Shown one piece after another: positions 1 through 14,000 of a DNA stretch of 64,000 bases; position 1 is the first letter of the stretch; the number at the start of each line of letters is the position of its first letter. This DNA is from Amblyornis subalaris (taxonomy: Eukaryota > Chordata > Aves > Passeriformes > Ptilonorhynchidae), in the NCBI GenBank assembly GCA_018881555.1, contig JACAXG010000055.1, positions 2,232,001 through 2,296,000 of the forward strand. The letters run 5' to 3'. The notes below the pieces were generated by a model, which was not told the DNA's origin, searched no databases, and saw nothing but the letters and a program-made list of their open reading frames with translations. The position numbers and the translations under genes are program-made.

Positions 1-683
1 CAATGCATCTGAACTGTAAAAGCAGAAGTAGTGCCAGGTGGAGGAAGGGAGTCATCTCAGGAGATACCTGCCTCTGACAGGTCTTACCAATTTAGGCTGC
101 TCTTCAGCACCAGCTAAATGTCGCTAAAAGGGCTGATATATAGAGAAATCCCGCAGAATTTGCAGCTGCTGTTGAAGACGATCACACAGTACAAGAAGGA
201 ATTGATAAGGGCAAAGATCTTTGATGCTCCACACACTGTTTACATGAGTCAAGATATAGCCGTAGTGTAAAACTGCAATTTTCTATACCATAAAGAAAAT
301 GGAAAATAATTCTGGTATGTGAAATGGAATCACCTCAGACAATGGACTTCTCAAAAGGAGGCTTTCTTGCATCAAAGCAATGACAGGCATTTTTTTAGGT
401 TCTTTTCAAGGTCAAAGCCAGTTCCTTATAATACTGTAATATTGCATCACCACACACCTGAGTCATGGCTGGAAACCTTCCTCTTAGGAAATATATTATT
501 TATACTGAATTAATGCCTTTGGGATTTTTTTGGCTTCACTCCTAACAAATATAGCCACCTTTGCAAGTCAGATGTGCAATGGCACTCTTCAGAGAGGCCT
601 CTGTCCCTTTACTGTGCTGCAGGATACTGCAAAAGGAATGGAGACTAACACCAACAGAGAGAAGACTGTCCACATCCCACTAT
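1..683. other. Intron sequence without recognised features
   Basis: AT-rich intron 1 DNA of RELN. Short open frames at 319-513 and 530-784 have no recognisable similarity, and the second runs into the CR1 fragment. Nothing functional is supported. Confidence 0.6.
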
Positions 684-1032
684 ATTCACAGAATATTCTG
701 AGTTGGAAGGGACCCACAAGAATCATCAAAATCCAGCTCCTGGCCCTGCACAGGCCCTGCACAGGAGTCACACCATGTGCATGAGAGCATTGTCCAAATA
801 CTTCTTGAACTCTGTCAGGCTGGTGCTGTTACCACTTCCCTGAGGAGCCTGTTCCGGTGCTCAACCACCCTCCGTGGTGAAAAACCTTTTCCTAATATCC
901 AACCTAAACCTCCCCTGGCACAACTTCAGGCCATTCCCTTGGATCCTGTCACTGGTCACCACAGTAAAGAGATCACTGTCTGCCCCTTGTGAGGAAGTTG
1001 TAGTCTGCTGTGTCTCCCCTCAGTCTCCTCAA
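684..1032 (-). mobile_element. CR1 LINE fragment, 3' end
   Basis: Read on the minus strand this is the 3' end of a CR1 non-LTR retrotransposon: the end of ORF2 followed by the short 3' UTR and the terminal signature, seen on the plus strand as TTCACAGAATATTCTGAG at 686-702. Recognisable pieces include CCTAATATCCAACCTAAAC (the complement of the ORF2 'RLDIRKKFF' region) and GTTGGAAGGGACCC near the end. It is 5'-truncated and has an internal 11-base duplication (CCCTGCACAGG at 744-754 and 755-765). It belongs to the same subfamily as the copy at 59738-60163, in opposite orientation. Similarity fades after about 1032. Confidence 0.85.
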
Positions 1033-4000
1033 CACAAGGAAGATGCTCTTTGTCCTTTCACAAGTTGATCCCCTTTTTTAGGCAATGGAACCTTTCTGCC
1101 ACCCTCATGCAATGCCAAGCACAAGTGACACAGGTGCAAACCCATCTGGGCATGTAGTGCTGTCAGGGCACAGATAACACCAAGTCCAAATCCTTAAAAT
1201 ACCAGACCACTCCTGACATGCCAACAACAGATTAAATTGCTAGTAGGAAGAGAATAAACCCTGATGCCTTATTTAAAGGCAACTGTTAAGACGCCACAAT
1301 GATTATCAATCTCTAAATACTCAGGCAGAGTTGTACAGGTGTGCATTCAAAATAGCATGCTGATAAATGTATTTGTAAATGAACGGTGGAGAATGCATTG
1401 TTACAGGAATCCAGAAAGTGTATACACTGAATTGCACTCAGAACCTTATTACTAAAAAAGAAATTTTTAAAAGACTAGTGACATACATGTTGGCATCAAA
1501 CTAATTTTTACAGCTCACAGACATACTTTGCTTTCAAAAGAACACAAACTCACGGAATTTGTAATTATAGTGCTATTTCAAATATGAATGCCAGACAGAC
1601 ATGCAAGAACAGTATGAATCACAGGTCTACACATGATTCAGCAAAAACAAAAGAAGAAAACCCACAGGATTCTTACTCATACTGGTTTTGATTTTCCCCA
1701 AATAGGTGGAAGAAAGCAAAAAAAAAAGANATTTCAGCATGGTTAAATAAACAGACATGCACTCCTACAACTGAAAGCATTCTCACTTAGGTATTGGTTT
1801 TCTGAAGCCCCCAACCAAAGCACTATATTCACAACAGCACACCAGTGAGCTTTTCTTGAAGGTGTACAGAACAGCACCATCTCTAACCTGTAATGCCTTC
1901 ACCAGTAATTCCAGTTAGCAATTACTCTTGGAAGGAGGGGTGTAAAAATGCACAAATTTTGAACTTTTTTCTAGACAGCTTAAAAATCAGATCTGGCATT
2001 GCTTTGTGTTACGGTACTGGTTTCAGTACTACTGCCCCATATTCCATCAAATCTCTGTGTCTTTACAGCTTTTCAAATCCTTTCCTAAACTGGTAATGAG
2101 CTACAGAGAACTGAAAATAGATTGCAGATGTGTGGCAAGATGTCCGTAACATGATACACAGAGACATCATTTGTCCTTGATGCGAAGAGTAGCCTATCAG
2201 TCTTGTAAAAGAACTATTTGCAGAGGCACTACTTGTATTTTTGAAAGTTCATGACAAGACAGTGGTGTTGACATCNGCAGCAATATAAGAAGTGTTTATT
2301 CTTATATTCCTAAAGGATTGTTCACATTTTTTTATGTGGTCCAAGATGCTTCAGAGCTCCCATCTCACTAAAAGTGAAGGGTCCAATGGTTACACCTGTG
2401 AATAGACTTCCAAAGTAAGAACCAAGAGTCTGACTTTCTATGTATCAAAATCCCTAAATTAAATATGTTTCTGACCGTATTCAAAGCCATAAACTTGGCC
2501 ATGTTGAGCACCAAGGTCCTTTGTTCCAGCTGGCATCACCAAACACGTTGGCACAGCCCAGAGGCCTGACAGAGGAAAGGTAAGACTGGCTGCTGTCATA
2601 GCAGCCTGCTTATAACCAACAGATGGGCAATTAAGGCTCTTGCCCAGGTAAGAGGACTCAAACCTGAATTTCCCGATGAAATATTTTAAAATATTTTAAA
2701 CTCCAGAGCCTGTGTGGTCCAGCCACTGTCCCTTAGATGCAGACATTGCATTTTGTATGGGAAAAAGTGAATACCAGCTGGCACAGAGAGAGGCATGCTC
2801 TGTATTACATTTGGGGCAGCCTTCTNGGAAGGAGAAGATGGAGGTTTCAGTCAGTGGCCCGATGAATATGTGCTACTGCTATATAAAGCTCCAGAGAACA
2901 TCATATCTATTTATGTCACCCCATTTAGGCTGTAAATCTCACCCTAATGTTGATGTTTAAAACAGACCAGATGAATCACACTCTGGAAATGTCTCATTCT
3001 CCCCACTGACTATAAAGGGAGCCTAGACTGTAAAGCTCAGCTGTGGATGTCAACACCGAAGATGGCTAAACTGAGATTATTCCCACCAAGCGCCACTCAC
3101 ACAGAGTAACTTAATTATCCAATTTCTATTTAAATGTCCAACTATTGCCCACATCAGAGGGAACTGAGCAGGGATTAAGCATCTCAGAACCCAGAGCTCA
3201 CCCGAGGACATCAGAGACAATGACTATCTTTATCTTGTGTTATGCCAAATATATCACTAATGCTTAGCAACTTAGCAAGCCCTTGTAGTACCAAAACATT
3301 CCAAAGAGTATCAGAAAATGCCTGTTATTTCATTTAATAATTCACAGAGGCCTGAATAGCATTAGTGGAGTTTGAGCAGTAAAAACAATAACCTGGATAT
3401 GAAACAAAATCAGTTTCACTAAAATGTACATCAGCTACGTCTCTAAAAATTCAACCACTGAATTGTGTACCATAGCCAAAACAAGAATAATCATCTAAAT
3501 ACCATTTCCTGTAATGATTGAAGAGGACAGTTATTTATAGTTTTAGCTTAAGAAACACAAACCCAATCATATTATTTATTAAAATGCACCTCTGAGCAAC
3601 AAAATATTGTTAACATCAGAGTTATTAGCATAATGTAACAGCCAGCAAAATACACTTTAACAGTATTTACATGATGGTTAGACTCAAATGATTGTGAAAC
3701 GTATTTTGTCAGTCATAGTATATTATTTCTCTTATCCAAAGTCCCAGGAGCAGATGGGAAGAGATGATGGTCATTCCCAGACCTCACCAGCTACATAGGG
3801 CACGAAACAAGCCTGGTTACTGGTGTATGTTGGAACCGTTTTGTGCTCTTATTCAGCAACCACCGTTCTCCTTATTAAGTTTCAAACTCAAATTCTGTCA
3901 TGCTTCTATGAAATGTGCCAACATAAAATTTTTCTTAAAAACAGATTAAACGTTATTGTGATTACCTTTTTATTCCTTTAAGCCTGAGAATATTGACCCC

Positions 4001-4462
4001 CGTTTTGAAGCCTAACCTTATTTTTCATGCCTTTCAAGTTTATGTGAGGTTGCCTGTTTGAGACCCATACATGAAAATTTCATATTGTTGGCTGTGCTCT
4101 CAATAAATTATTTAGAAGGTTTGAATATTACTGCACTGTATGGATTTTCAGAAGAGTTTGGTAAATCCTTTTATTCTGCTGTCCTCAAAAGACAAACAAC
4201 CTCTCAATAGACAATTAACAATAGCATTAAAAAAGAAAATGAAAGCTGGCTTGAAAAGAGAGCAAATATAATTATCTACTAGGAATTTACTATAACTCAG
4301 TAATATCTAAATATTTGCAAGAACTTTGTCTTAATTTTAGCTAAGGAAGCATGCTTTCTAAAACCAGATTGTTCAACACATTTACCTCAGGCTAAAATAA
4401 TACAAATCCTCTTATAGACGCATGAATTATGATAAGCAAATATCATGAAATGCAGGAGCTCA
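1033..4462. other. AT-rich intron sequence without recognised features
   Basis: No gene, mobile element or long repeat is recognised. There is a small AAATATTTTAAAATATTTTAAA near 2680-2701 and three isolated ambiguous bases (1730, 2276, 2826). Open frames reach at most 82 codons and look random. Confidence 0.6.
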
Positions 4463-5020
4463 AGTGATACTGGAGAACAAGGAAGCATCTGGCTGCCCAT
4501 GGCTTGAAAAGGTGCACTGTTCACTGGGTAAAAAACTGGCTGTATGTCTGAGCCCAAGGCGTGGTGGTGACTGGAGTTAAATCCAGTTGGTGGCCAGTTG
4601 CAAGTGGTGTTCCCCAGGCTCACTATTTGGGCCAGTCCTCTACAATCTTTATCAATGACCAGGATGAGGAGCTCAAGTGCATCCACAGTCAGTTTACAGA
4701 TGACACCCAGTTGGGCAGTAGTATTGATTTGCTGGAGGGTAGGAAGGGTCTGCAGAGAGATCTGGACAAGCTGAATTGAAGGGCCGAGGTCAATTGTGTG
4801 AGGTTCAACAAGGCCAGGTGCAGTTTGGTCACAACAACCCCAGGCAGCACTAAAGGCTGGGGCAGAGTGGCTGCAAAGCTGCCCAGTGGAAGAGGACCTG
4901 GGGGTGTTGGTCAACAGCAGCTGAACCTGAGCCAGTGAGTGCCCAGGTGGCCAAGAAGGCCAATGACATCCTGGCTGTGTCAGCAATAGCGCGACCAGCA
5001 GGACCAGGGCACTGATTGTT
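4463..5020 (+). mobile_element. CR1 LINE fragment, reverse transcriptase region
   Basis: This is an internal piece of CR1 ORF2 in plus orientation, with neither end of the element. Translating across frames gives LAAHGL, VKNWL, VVVTGVKSSW, SGVPQ, a FINDQDEEL stretch and FTDDTQLGSS, which is the degenerate equivalent of the catalytic F-A-D-D box of the reverse transcriptase, followed by LLEGRKGLQRDLDKLN, NKARC and KKANDIL. Frameshifts and stops break the frame (only 4561-4779 stays open), so it is a dead fossil. A 253-codon frame on the opposite strand across it is a shadow. Confidence 0.85.
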
Positions 5021-8000
5021 ACTCTCAAAGCATGTAAGTAATGTTTATCCAACTCCTCGTGAACTGACAAATTACACTGGTGCATTATAAAATTCAATAA
5101 CTTTTCTCTTGTACCAGCGTAAGTGTGATGGTGATTGCATGGTGGCACACATAATCTGGATTTTTTAAAACCTTCTAGAAAGCACTAGTTCCCAATCACA
5201 GAGCCTACGTAGCTGGTGTGAAGTACAAGATTTGGGATGAATAAAATCGACAGGAGTACAAGAAACAGGGTGTGTGGAGAAGGAACCCCACAACCCCTCC
5301 ACATACACCCCCAGCTCTTGGAATGCTGGGTTGTGATGTATAATAGTCATCAATGAACCACTGAAAGGTCCATTAAATAACTATGTTTGTACTTTTACAG
5401 CTTCAGGTGAAAAGGAGCTCCACCATTTAATTCCATAATGTATGGAAATGTTTTTCCTTTATTTTTAAGCTCTATTTCACTGGATTCTTGTGTTTTCTGT
5501 AGCAGCAAAACATTTGCTTTATCAACAGAATTCAACATTTATAGAGAACTTTCACATCTCTCCCAACCATCCCTTTTCCAAAATTGAGGAAACTTACTTT
5601 AGCTTCCCATTACACAGGAAGATGTTCTCTCTCTCTTATAATCTAGTTTTACTACAGTTTTTCCAAGCAGAGGCAACCAGAGCTGTCCATAACCCAGAAA
5701 TCTGGGCATGATATTGTATTGCAGACACCCAGTGGTAAAAAATGATGCTGGTTGCATCAGTCTTCACTCCTTTCCTCATAATTCCTAGGGTTCAATGTGA
5801 TGATTTTTTTTTTTGACTCGTGCTTAGCATTGAGGTGATATATTTCGAAATTCACTCCCAGTATCCTGTCCCACATATTCTGCATTATTTTTGCCTGTGT
5901 TCCTACCACCACCTTCATTTTTCAGTAACACAGCATTAAATTTTACTACCTTGAGCAGCATGTTATATGATGCTGTTACCTTCCTAATAAGCTCCCATTA
6001 TCATTTTGACCACTTTTAACTTCAGGCATCAAGCCACGACAATGACACTTCCTCATCAGCCACAGTCCTTCCTTCTCAGAACGGATTCCTTGTGTGATAT
6101 AATTCAGTTGAAAGCTGGCATACTGTTATAGTTTAGATCATGAACAAGAGTGAGCAATAAAGTTTCTAACTCCATTTATCTTTAATATATTTGTTCTTAT
6201 CTTCCTTAAACCAGAGCTTAACAAGATTGCCTAATGGACTGCAGAAATAAGAGACCTTAAATAACCTGGTGCTTTGCAGTCTAAATACACTGAGCATCCA
6301 ATATAGCAGCTGTGCAAGGGACACACAGGTATTTTTTTTTAATACCAGACTTGGAATTCATCTGCCTCGATGTGAGTATGCAGAACATCATCCTACTCAT
6401 CCAAACTGCTCATCTCAGAGTCCTTTCTGTACAACAGATCCACCCAGCACAGCCAGCACAGTCTGAGCTGCAGCATGTCCAAATCCAAAGTAGTTACCAA
6501 ATCAGGCTCTGGCAGGGTTGGCTATAGATCCTGGGGAGCAACAGGGCAAAGTGCACAAGCATCCTGATTAGAAGGGTAAAAAGAAAGAAAATTAGCATGG
6601 AAAAGTGAAGGCTGAAATGCACTGAAAGTTGCTGCGAACCATAAACAGCAGGAAGAGGACCAAAATACACGATACTATATTATTATGGGAACAGGTCACA
6701 AGAGTTTAAAAATGTGATTTAATTTTGTATGTATGATTCATGCAACAAAATAATTCTGCTTAAGCACAGTCCCTCATTTAGTTGGTGCAGAATGCTATTA
6801 AAAAAAGCTAGACAACCCCCATCTATAAAATGGAACAATAACACTAAATAGCCTGGAGATTGATTGACATTTTGAGTTAAATAATGGATGAAATGAGGAT
6901 TCATATGGAGAAAAATATAGTAGGGTTTATACTAAATATAAAGCAGCATTTATACTGAATTCTGGCACATGAATGATGACTAGGCTGTAACAAATGTTAA
7001 TACAGTCCTTTGACCATACAGAGTAGATTAATATTGCAAGGTCAAATCAACAAAAAATACTAGTTTCCAAAGGTTCAAATCAGAACAACATGGAAAAGAA
7101 TCTGGAAAAATAAGAAAAATGTTCACAAGTCCTCTGACATTTATAAACACCTAATGAAAATTGAGTCAAAGGCATGAAAATAATGTGCTTAAGAAACAAA
7201 ACTCCTAAAGTAAGAGCAATATTAAAGCTCAGTGGCATCTGTTTGTCTCATTTTTATGGTTACATGCCTAAATGGGTCAGAAGCAGAGATGGGGACAATC
7301 ATACAACACGTATGCTTATCCTTTACAGTGTAATTCTTCCCACTGTGGTTTTTAAAGGCTGAGCATCCCAAGTAGTTGACAGCTACCTCAAGAAGGGTAT
7401 GGCTGTAGGTACATCCCTCTATAAGAAGCTTTTGGTTCTTTGTGTTAGGTTTGTTATAATGGTCAGCTACTGAACAAAAACAGCAGGCTGGAACAGCAAG
7501 ACTATGGCAGGTTGTGATTAGGAAATATTTGACAGGGCTCTGGAGGAAAATCCACAAAGTGCCTTCTCTCTGTTTTGAGTGGGCAAAGGGTTAGATCTGA
7601 AGATAAAAAAAGGTTCCTTCTAGACTCCTGATTGTAAACTTTTTAACAGATACTTTACTGCCCCTAAATGTCCACAAAAAAGTCTGAATCCAACATTCTG
7701 ATAAGGCAACCAGCCAAACCATGCACACACTGAAAAATACAATTGCAGCACAATGACTTGTGTTGAACTTGTCATTATCGGTTAGTTGCTTGTTAAATAC
7801 TTTATATATACAGCAAATTCCCAAATGCTCACTTTCTGTTCTTAAAAATAAAAAAAAGAGAACAGCATGGTTCTTGTCCCTGGTGTGCACAACTATCCCA
7901 GATAATACCAGTACGAATTCCCCAAGCAAATAACGGATTTTTAACAAGTCACTTCATGTCCTCTTTCCATACTGAAATTCCTTCTGCTCTGCACATCCCA

Positions 8001-11000
8001 GTGAAAGAGATAAGTATTCACAGCCATGTCCCTGCTATGACTCATATCTTGTTAGAACAAAAAGAGGCACTTGGCTCTCTGGAAAATAAATCCCACAGCC
8101 GCCTGCCTCGGATTGCTGCAAGCCTACAGCTCCCTGGGTTGTGCACTGTGGTGTCACAGAGGTCTCCATGTCCCACAGGAGACAATTACTAAGAAGTACC
8201 TCCAGAACAGGTGATGTTCTGCATATTATTATAGGAGGGGGAAAGGGCGAAAATGGTGAATGCGATATTTGAAAAGGCTCAAAATGCACAGTTATGCTGT
8301 GAGAAAGTCAGTCACCTGACAAGCTCAGCTGTGCAACTACCACAGCCACTCTCCTAAAGAAGAGATGATTAGTAACAGGAAGAACTAAACTAATTGCCAG
8401 AATAACTTGTATTGGTATTCTCAGCAAGAAGCCAAGCTAGCCCAGAGCCATGATAACTAGATTTCTGCAGAAGAAAACGTGAAGAGTTGTGTCTTTTTGT
8501 ATCTTCATAGCTTTTCTTCATCAGTTTGTCAATGAAAATTTTAAGAGTGAAACAAAGAAAACAAACAGCCCCCTTCAGAAAAACCCCACCAAACCAATCA
8601 AACAAACAAGTGGCAAAATTAATCAAGTATATTTGATCCAAACATCACTGACAGGACAAACACAACATAACACTGGGAACACAGTTAAATTCATAGACCT
8701 TAGTTGGTCACTCTGTCTCCTGTTCTGTGGCATATCTTCACACCACTGAATGAATTTTGTTATCAAATAAGCTCCCGGTGACACCAGACACCTGTACTAA
8801 GAGAGGTCATTAATGCAAATGTACCAGCTGGTCAACATCTTACCTAAATGGTGAAGTTTTTCTTTCAACCCACTGTTCCAGTGCAAAATTAGACACTTCT
8901 ATCAGATTCCTCTCAGGAATTACTAAGGTCAAGGACAAGTGACACCGATATGTTGTGATGGCTATAAACCCCAACATCTTTTCCCATGGAACAATTAGGA
9001 GGAGAAAATACTCCAGGTCTTTTCACCAGAAGATGCGCACACTTGGAAGCAAATTCTGAGCAACTGGAGAAAAGAAACATGTGCCTAAATATGGAAGAGG
9101 AACATCTTATATTCTGCCCCAACTCCTGGCTCAACAAGTAATGTCACTGTCAATCTGCACTGCCTTGAATAAAATAAGAAAAATTTTCTGCTTAGGGGAA
9201 GACTCTACATTGGTTTTACTGCAGATGTTTGAAGTCGGACTCTGTGAGAAGTCACACATTTTGAGAAAAAATGGCAGAAGTGTCTGGCTCGCCCACAGTG
9301 TCTCCCCCTAATTCAGGAATTAAAGCACACAGGAATAGCCAGACACCATGCCACTTCATACATCATAAAGATCTAGCCATGAAGAAATTAGGTACAAATA
9401 AATATATGTAGCATGCATCTGGGAATCCATATATTCAGTACTGTCTTCCTCTTCTGTCTTTTCAATTCTGCAGTTGATTCAAAGAATGACTGTGACATCT
9501 GTCTACCCCTCTCAGTGTTGCACACAGAAGAACGAGTAAGAGGAATCAGATAAGCAGAGTACAGAAAGACAGATCTGGATATAAGTGTGGTCTNTGCATC
9601 AGCTGGGATGCGCTGTACATGGAACTTTCAAAACATGGAACAGACAGAAGTCAGCAAGAATGTGGTGAAACACATTTAAAACCCCACACAACAAAGAGTG
9701 TTTTAGGAATCCACTTCTGTACCTCTTTCACCACATTGCATTCTTCTACCTAAAATCTTAAGAAACTTTGACTTTGCAATTTTGCTAAATAAGCCTCTTA
9801 AATAAATAACAGAAATAGCTCAGTGCCAATATTATTTGAACATTTATTGTTATCTTGAATATGAAAAGATGGAATAATGAAGGACTTCTAGAACGTTGAA
9901 AATGCTTAGAAATTCATTGCCTTTTTTCAATGAAAATCAAATACTTTGATCTTCTCCAGTATCGTTTCAGCTTGGAATGGAATATTTCAGTTCATTTTGC
10001 TAAACTGAAACTGAAATGAAAAAAAGCCCTATTTTTATCTAAATCAAGATTTTAATGTCCTTTCCAAACAGCTCGTGCCAGGTGCTCCCTCCACCCAGGG
10101 GGCAGGCACTTCACTATGCTTCAACTTTTACAGTCTAGTTAATGCATTCCACCTACCAACAGAGTAAAGGCAGTAAGATCCTAATCACAAATTTTGTGAT
10201 ACTATATACCAAGAACATGTAATTTAATCTTGAGGTGACAAAGAACAATGTATTCAATGAATTTGAAAACAAAAATTAAAAAAAATACTTTTACTTGAGT
10301 CAAACTCCCCTTTTCCAAAATTTTGTTTTCCAAATCAGAAAAAGGTCAAGAAAAATGGTAGATTTTTTCCAAGTAAGGTTTTCATTCTGCAAAAGCTGCA
10401 TTTTCTANTATAAATCATTCCTGCTTGAACTGTTTTTATTCCATTTCCTAGAAAGCAAAGGGGCACTTTGCCTCTACTTGAGTGTATTGTAATGCCTCCT
10501 TATGACTTTTTTTTTTTCTCTTTCACATCTGACATATTTTTCCTTATTGCTAACCCTGAAATAAACATGACTAAACACAGTTTTCCTGTGAGCTCACACA
10601 CAAAAGTAGCTTGGGCAACATATTAATTTTGCTGTTTATGTTATTCTGTCAAAAACAGGGAGAACTTGGCTGTTTCTCAAGTCCTGAAGAACGAAGTCAA
10701 AATGAAACCAAGCTATCATTAGGCAGCATCTCTGAGCAGACTAGTGCAGAATTGCAGGACTTGTCGCAGAGTTCAAGATAAGATCTACCTTCAAAATTCC
10801 TCAAAAAAAAAAAAGGTCATATTATATATATATCTATTACATATTATGTGATTTATGCTGGGTTTAGACTTTCACTTTCTCACTCAAGGACAACTTCCAT
10901 GTCCCTCATCTTTGTAATGAGGCAGAGTGTGCAACCTCCTCTCCTTTGCACTCCCACAGGTCTCCAAGGGCAAGGAGAAATACGCACTACAGAGACATAT

Positions 11001-14000
11001 TACAGCTAACTGCCTCAGAAATTCAGACAGCAAAAAACTCAAGCCACTTAATTCAGGAAAACACTCTTGGAACTGATATTTTTGGATGTACACCAGGGTG
11101 TTAACCTGTACCATTGTTGTGCTCATTCTCTTCTCTGTTAAATTTCAAGTTTGCTTTTTGCCGAAACCAGAATTCTGCTTCGTACTGTAGAGAAGCACTC
11201 TTCAAAAGAGCAAAGCACTGGATCAAAGCAAGATTTCTACCTTGGACCACGGCAAATTGCTTGGCAGTCCTTTTATTATATTTGAGGCATTCTCAGGCAG
11301 CTGGGCCTCATTACAAGCAATGGGTCTTCAGCCATTAACTTCAGAGAGATCAGGATAAAGCGCTAAACACAACGAAGATAATTTAAAGCATGTTAAGCAA
11401 GAAAATGAAATAGTATGGAGCACTGCTAATGCTGTATGCTAAGCATGTTTCCTGGTGAGTGCTGGAAGACCATATATGCTTTGGGACAGATGCTCCTACA
11501 GAGTTTTTGTTTTCCTTCCAGCCCTTTGGGGCATTGCCCTGGTGGAGGCCTTGCAATGCCGCAGCAGAATGAACAGCTAAAAGATGAGCTCCATCCCTCC
11601 CTCTTCATTGTACCAGTCCCAGGGGAGGAAATACTCCCAGGCAGAGCACTGTTGCAGAAAGCAGCTTTTGGGGAACAAAAACGTGGTTAAGAATTTGCCT
11701 GTATAGGATTTATTGGTTTGTCTGTTGTGAGATTTAACAGCACTGATGTTGTAAATTGGAAGATAAATTATACTGGCATTTGGACGTAAGACCAGACTTA
11801 GAGCTAAGTCTCAAATAGATCTATAGCCTTCCACAAAGGTCTTCGTGTTTCATATACCACCAGAAAACACATGAGGCTGTCTCACCACTACAGTTGGGTC
11901 TTTTGATCCATTCGTGGTTCAGCAGCCACATGCCAACATGCCTGTCAGGTCTGTCCCACCTTCCCCAGAGATACTGATACTCATTCTTCAGCTTTTTAGT
12001 GTAATTTGTTCCTTGTGAAATAACAGAGCTACAACCTGATCCAAGTTTAACCTCAGACTAACTGCAGGACTTGCTTAGTCCCAATCCTCCCTCTAATATT
12101 TCTGCATTTCTAAAGAAATGCATAAAACATTGCAAAGAAAAAATTTCAGCTTACATCCTACAGAGGTTGTACAAATTTTAACTGAACCATATTTTTGCGA
12201 AAGGTACGCTTGAAAAGAACTTTAACAGCTGCTCTCAGTTAGACTTTAGGTGATTAATTTCGAAGTAGGTTCTATGAAAGAAAGTACAATAACAGCCGAA
12301 GGTTGAGGCATTAATATTAACCTGTAATAAAAGGAATGATGTTTAAACCATTCCTAGAAATAAAAGATGAGTACCTGGTCCTAGAGTGCTGGAAGAAGCA
12401 TATAGCTTAAATTATATCCAATCAGGCAAAATACAGATATTAAACATTTATGAGCAGCTCTGATATATTCTGAATTAATCAGTTCTGCACATTTAAATGT
12501 TTTAATATTTAATGCTGCTACCTCAACAGTCCTACAGAAATATTAAACTTTTGTATAGTCTTTTAAAAGGAATAGCAAGAGGTTATACTACACATGACAT
12601 CTGAATTGTGGCTGTAGGTTTTGTGCTGTGCTGTGTTTTGTGGAGAACCACGATTATAATGTATTGAACTACTACTGAGATTCTCAACATTTTCACCACA
12701 GATGAGACAGAAATAAGGACAGTAATAATGCAAGTAACAATTATTAAGCCAGGGGTAAGTACATGTCCAATCTGATTAAGTCTTCTAGGCATGATGGATT
12801 ACTCATGAAGGCTTACTAATATCATACTTTCGTGAAATCTCTCAGATGAGTGTAAATGGCATGCTAAAGGCATTTTAGACATTGCAGCGTATTAATGTTA
12901 GTGTGTTAGTACAGTAAATCTTCTCCAAAACACCAGCTGTGGTTAGCAAAATATATATAGAGAGATATTTAGCTATTCATAAATTCGCTCACTGTAAAAA
13001 GCAAACACTCTTTTTTCTTCACTGCTGCCAATAATGGCAATTTTAAATACAAGAACTGTATACTAATTTATGAGTAGTTTTAAAATACAGTGTTTAAAAG
13101 CATATTAAAGTTGAAAATGAGGACATGAAGACCTTCTTTAGAAGAGAGTGAGTCATATATGATGCTGATTCCATTATTAAAATGCTTGCTTTGATTGTAA
13201 ACATATTTCTGAGATTCTCTGCTTTATTACCTCTGAATAAAGTAAAAATTACTTGTACAATTACTAGATAAAACTCTACAACAACACACTACGAAAACTG
13301 TTGAGGTTTGATGGGAATTGTAAGAAGACAACAAACAGCATAATGCCTCTGCTATGAACACATGCTCATTTCCACACCATTTTGACTGACAGTTTGGAGT
13401 TCAGATTCTGCAACACCTGAACTCCTGTCCATTTCTTTGCCTCTTGTCAGTCAGTGTAAATTCAATATACAGCTCTCATCGCACATGGTTTTGCCTGCAT
13501 TTTCACTACAGACCACAAAACTGAATCTACCAGTAGTATTAAGTTTATAGTATGACAATTTCAAAGAGAACCATAGTGATCAGTAATACCTTATAATTGA
13601 AGCTATAGCACATAAAAATCAGTATATGTAGGTTGTTAGCCAAGTCTGGCTCCCGTGTGAGTTATTTTTAAAAACAACAAATTCAACAAAACCTCCCCCC
13701 AAAACAACAACAACAAAAAAAAGAAAATCAGGAAGAGGTCTTAAACCTTTATTCTCCATTTTATTTTGAGAAAAAATAAGCATCATCCCTTAACATCCTT
13801 TACTTTTCTAGTAACCACATCTGCCGCAAATGCTCACACATAGCAAATGGAACAGAGACACCCCAGGTCATTCCTTGCACCACTCTGTGCTCCTGCTAAC
13901 CCACACTCACACCCAGAGACCTCAAATCTTCCACATGCACAAGCCCCTGCCCCAGAGATTACCCCTTGCTGATTTCACAATGTTGCTGGTAAGTGAACTC

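Noticed and set aside
4387..5148. 253-codon minus-strand open frame
   Set aside because: It is antisense to the CR1 reverse transcriptase fragment and has no similarity of its own.
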